A DNA stretch of 64,000 nt from the NCBI GenBank assembly GCA_032160165.1, contig JAVHWA010000126.1, forward strand, positions 1 through 64,000, given 5' to 3'. This stretch comes from QHXM01 sp032160165 (GTDB lineage: Bacteria > Acidobacteriota > Blastocatellia > Pyrinomonadales > Pyrinomonadaceae). The position numbers were made by a program, and so were the translations under genes. The notes under the pieces were generated by a model that made no database searches, was not told where the DNA came from, and saw nothing but the letters and a program-made list of their open reading frames with translations. Positions 62,384 through 64,000 of this stretch are shown piece after piece; positions within the stretch are counted from its first letter, which is position 1; each line of letters begins with the position of its first letter.

Positions 62384-63271
62384 ATGACAAAGTCTCACCA
62401 AGGATTTGGAGGCGAATGGACAAATGACAAGCTTGAGAGAATTCAGAAGTATTTAGAGGCTTACCAAACTGCATTAAAGAACAAGGGGTTTTACCGCATT
62501 TATATCGACGCCTTCGCTGGCACGGGGTACAACGTCCCAAAGCAGCAAAAGGAAGCGCCTACGCTTTTTCTTTCTGAGCTCGAAGAGGCTGAGGCGCAAA
62601 ACTTTATTGATGGCTCAGCGCGGATTGCGTTGAAGGTTGAGCCACCATTTGACCAGTACACATTCATTGAGAAACACGCTAAGAGATTTGCCGAGCTTGA
62701 AAAGCTCAGGTTCGAGTTCACGTCACGCAACATTGATTTGCAAAAGGCTGAAGCTAACGCTTATCTCCGGAATCTTTGCGAAGAGCCGTGGGAGGATCGA
62801 CGCGCTGTGCTCTTTCTTGACCCCTTCGGAATGCAAGTCTCGTGGGATACGATTAAGGCTATTGCCAAAACCGAGGCAATCGACTTATGGCTGCTATTTC
62901 CGCTAATGGCCGTCAACCGGTTATTAAAGACTGATGGCAATATAGATGGTTCGTGGCGGAAGCGCCTCGACGACACGTTCGGAGAGCCTGATTGGTATAG
63001 GGAGTTTTACCGACCCAAGAGCCAACCCTCTTTCTTGGACACGGGCTCTGGAATGCAAAAGACGGCGAATTTTGAGGCAATAGAAGAGTATTTTGTGAGA
63101 CGTTTGAAGACCGTATTCGCCGCTGTGGCGGATCCGCCTTTGAGGCTAATGACGGCTAATGGGAATCCATTATTTCTCCTTTGCTTTGCTGTTTCTAATT
63201 CAAGTCCAAAGGCAATAGGACTTGCGATGAAAATAGCGAAGCATATCCTCGGAACGAAGCAGAGGGCTTAA
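62384..63271 (+). CDS. tcmP: Three-Cys-motif partner protein (TcmP)
   Basis: A 295-residue protein with a nucleic-acid-methyltransferase-like start (RIYIDAFAGTGYNVPKQQKE) and FLDPFGMQVSWDTIKAIAKT, the FAGTG and DPFG motifs being typical of the TcmP family. Function is unknown, but it always goes with a three-Cys-motif protein, which follows it directly. TAGGAGGTTCTA precedes the ATG. GC content is visibly lower than in the flanking catabolic genes, so the pair may have been acquired by transfer. Confidence 0.9.
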   Translation: MTKSHQGFGGEWTNDKLERIQKYLEAYQTALKNKGFYRIYIDAFAGTGYNVPKQQKEAPTLFLSELEEAEAQNFIDGSARIALKVEPPFDQYTFIEKHAKRFAELEKLRFEFTSRNIDLQKAEANAYLRNLCEEPWEDRRAVLFLDPFGMQVSWDTIKAIAKTEAIDLWLLFPLMAVNRLLKTDGNIDGSWRKRLDDTFGEPDWYREFYRPKSQPSFLDTGSGMQKTANFEAIEEYFVRRLKTVFAAVADPPLRLMTANGNPLFLLCFAVSNSSPKAIGLAMKIAKHILGTKQRA

Positions 63272-63991
63272 ATGTCTACCCATTCATCAATCGAATGGAC
63301 TGAAGCGACATGGAATCCGGTGACGGGCTGCACAAAAATCAGTCCGGGGTGTAAACATTGCTATGCAGAGCGACTATCTGTCCGGCTCCAAGCTATGGGA
63401 CAACCTAACTACGCTGATGGGTTCACGCTTACTCTCCAGCCGCGCATGTTAGAGCTGCCGCTCCAGTGGAAATCTCCTCAAACCATTTTCGTCAACTCGA
63501 TGAGCGATCTATTCCATAAGAATGTACCTTCGGAGTACATCCAACGGGTTTTCGATGTCATGACAAGAGCGTCTTGGCATCGCTATCAGATTCTTACGAA
63601 ACGCTCCGAACGACTAATGCAGATGAGCTCTCAATTACCTTGGAGGTCGCATGTCTGGATGGGAGTAAGCGTTGAAAATGAGGAATACAAGTTTCGTATC
63701 GACCACTTACGGGCGACTGCGGCTGAAGTTAAGTTTCTTTCGCTTGAGCCGCTTTTAGGTGCCTTACCGAGGCTCAATTTGCACGACATCGACTGGGTAA
63801 TTGTCGGCGGCGAGTCCGGACCAAAAGCGCGTCCACTGCGGGAAGAGTGGGTTATTGAAATTCGGGAGCAATGTTTGACCTCGGGGGTTCCCTTCTTCTT
63901 CAAACAGTGGGGCGGCGTCAACAAGAAACGGGCTGGACGACTGCTTGAAGGTCGCACCTGGGATCAAATGCCTATAATGGCTACTGCCTAG
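63272..63991 (+). CDS. Three-Cys-motif (DUF5131/phage Gp37-Gp68) protein
   Basis: A 239-residue protein with Cys at 20, 27 and 30 (GCTKISPGCKHCYAERL), the three-Cys motif that resembles radical-SAM Fe-S binding. Also TIFVNSMSDLFHKNVPSEYI and VIVGGESGPKARPL are family signatures. The start ATG directly touches the TcmP stop, so the two are translated together. Phage and mobile-element members suggest a nucleic-acid or defence role, but nothing is established. The stop lies 9 bases from the window end. Confidence 0.9.
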   Translation: MSTHSSIEWTEATWNPVTGCTKISPGCKHCYAERLSVRLQAMGQPNYADGFTLTLQPRMLELPLQWKSPQTIFVNSMSDLFHKNVPSEYIQRVFDVMTRASWHRYQILTKRSERLMQMSSQLPWRSHVWMGVSVENEEYKFRIDHLRATAAEVKFLSLEPLLGALPRLNLHDIDWVIVGGESGPKARPLREEWVIEIREQCLTSGVPFFFKQWGGVNKKRAGRLLEGRTWDQMPIMATA

Positions 63992-64000
63992 TGCGTCATC

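Overview
The window looks like part of an Acidobacteriota chromosome, most likely from the Blastocatellia (Pyrinomonadales-like) group. This is inferred from gene content, not from a marker gene. The pointers are an ECF sigma factor next to a Ser/Thr kinase fused to a TolB-like propeller, a giant Calx-beta/delta-60/DUF4214 surface protein, a ScyD/ScyE protein, moderately high GC, and many short heptamer-repeat hairpins between genes.

Layout. 1-5.8 kb (minus strand): TetR repressor, membrane-fusion lipoprotein, RND pump and the first codons of a secreted protein that may be the outer-membrane channel; a clear inverted-repeat operator lies just upstream of tetR. 6.2-10 kb (plus): an envelope-stress-like set of small DUF883, YqjE-like and DUF3618-like membrane proteins, a diacylglycerol-kinase-family enzyme and a metallophosphoesterase. 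10-12.7 kb: two tandem paralogous secreted TPR proteins. 12.7-17.6 kb (minus): small accessory genes, one of them frameshifted. 18.2-31.5 kb (plus): a compact NRPS-PKS-NRPS cluster (C-A-T / KS-AT-KR-ACP / C-A-T) with type II thioesterase, MbtH protein and Sfp-type phosphopantetheinyl transferase. 31.7-38.2 kb (minus): topA, kinase-propeller, ECF sigma. 38.4-45.7 kb: ScyD-like protein, a decayed copy of the dprA 3' end, a 1387-residue surface protein, intact dprA and a selenocysteine tRNA. 46-62.3 kb: an aromatic/tryptophan catabolic region. 62.4-64 kb: a TcmP / three-Cys-motif pair of lower GC.

How the catabolic region may work. Tryptophan 2,3-dioxygenase and a kynureninase-like enzyme would lead from tryptophan toward anthranilate, with the formamidase not in the window. 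BoxB/BoxC belong to the aerobic benzoyl-CoA epoxide route. A FAD monooxygenase resembling the N-terminal half of salicylyl-CoA/2-aminobenzoyl-CoA hydroxylases, a separate Old-Yellow-Enzyme protein, three crotonases, an SDR, an acyl-CoA dehydrogenase and a RidA protein resemble an aerobic aryl-CoA pathway. A TetR gene lies inside the set and an 18-bp perfect palindrome lies upstream of boxC.

The most unusual signal is a family of about 15 hairpin-forming arrays made of degenerate 7-bp (once 8-bp) tandem units. The unit differs from locus to locus, yet the two arms at one locus match each other. They fill gaps between co-directional genes and often run to within a few bases of the downstream start codon, where no Shine-Dalgarno sequence is visible; genes without an array mostly have a good one. 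Two arrays have been absorbed into coding sequence, in the RND pump and the catabolic TetR. The organism also appears to use selenocysteine.
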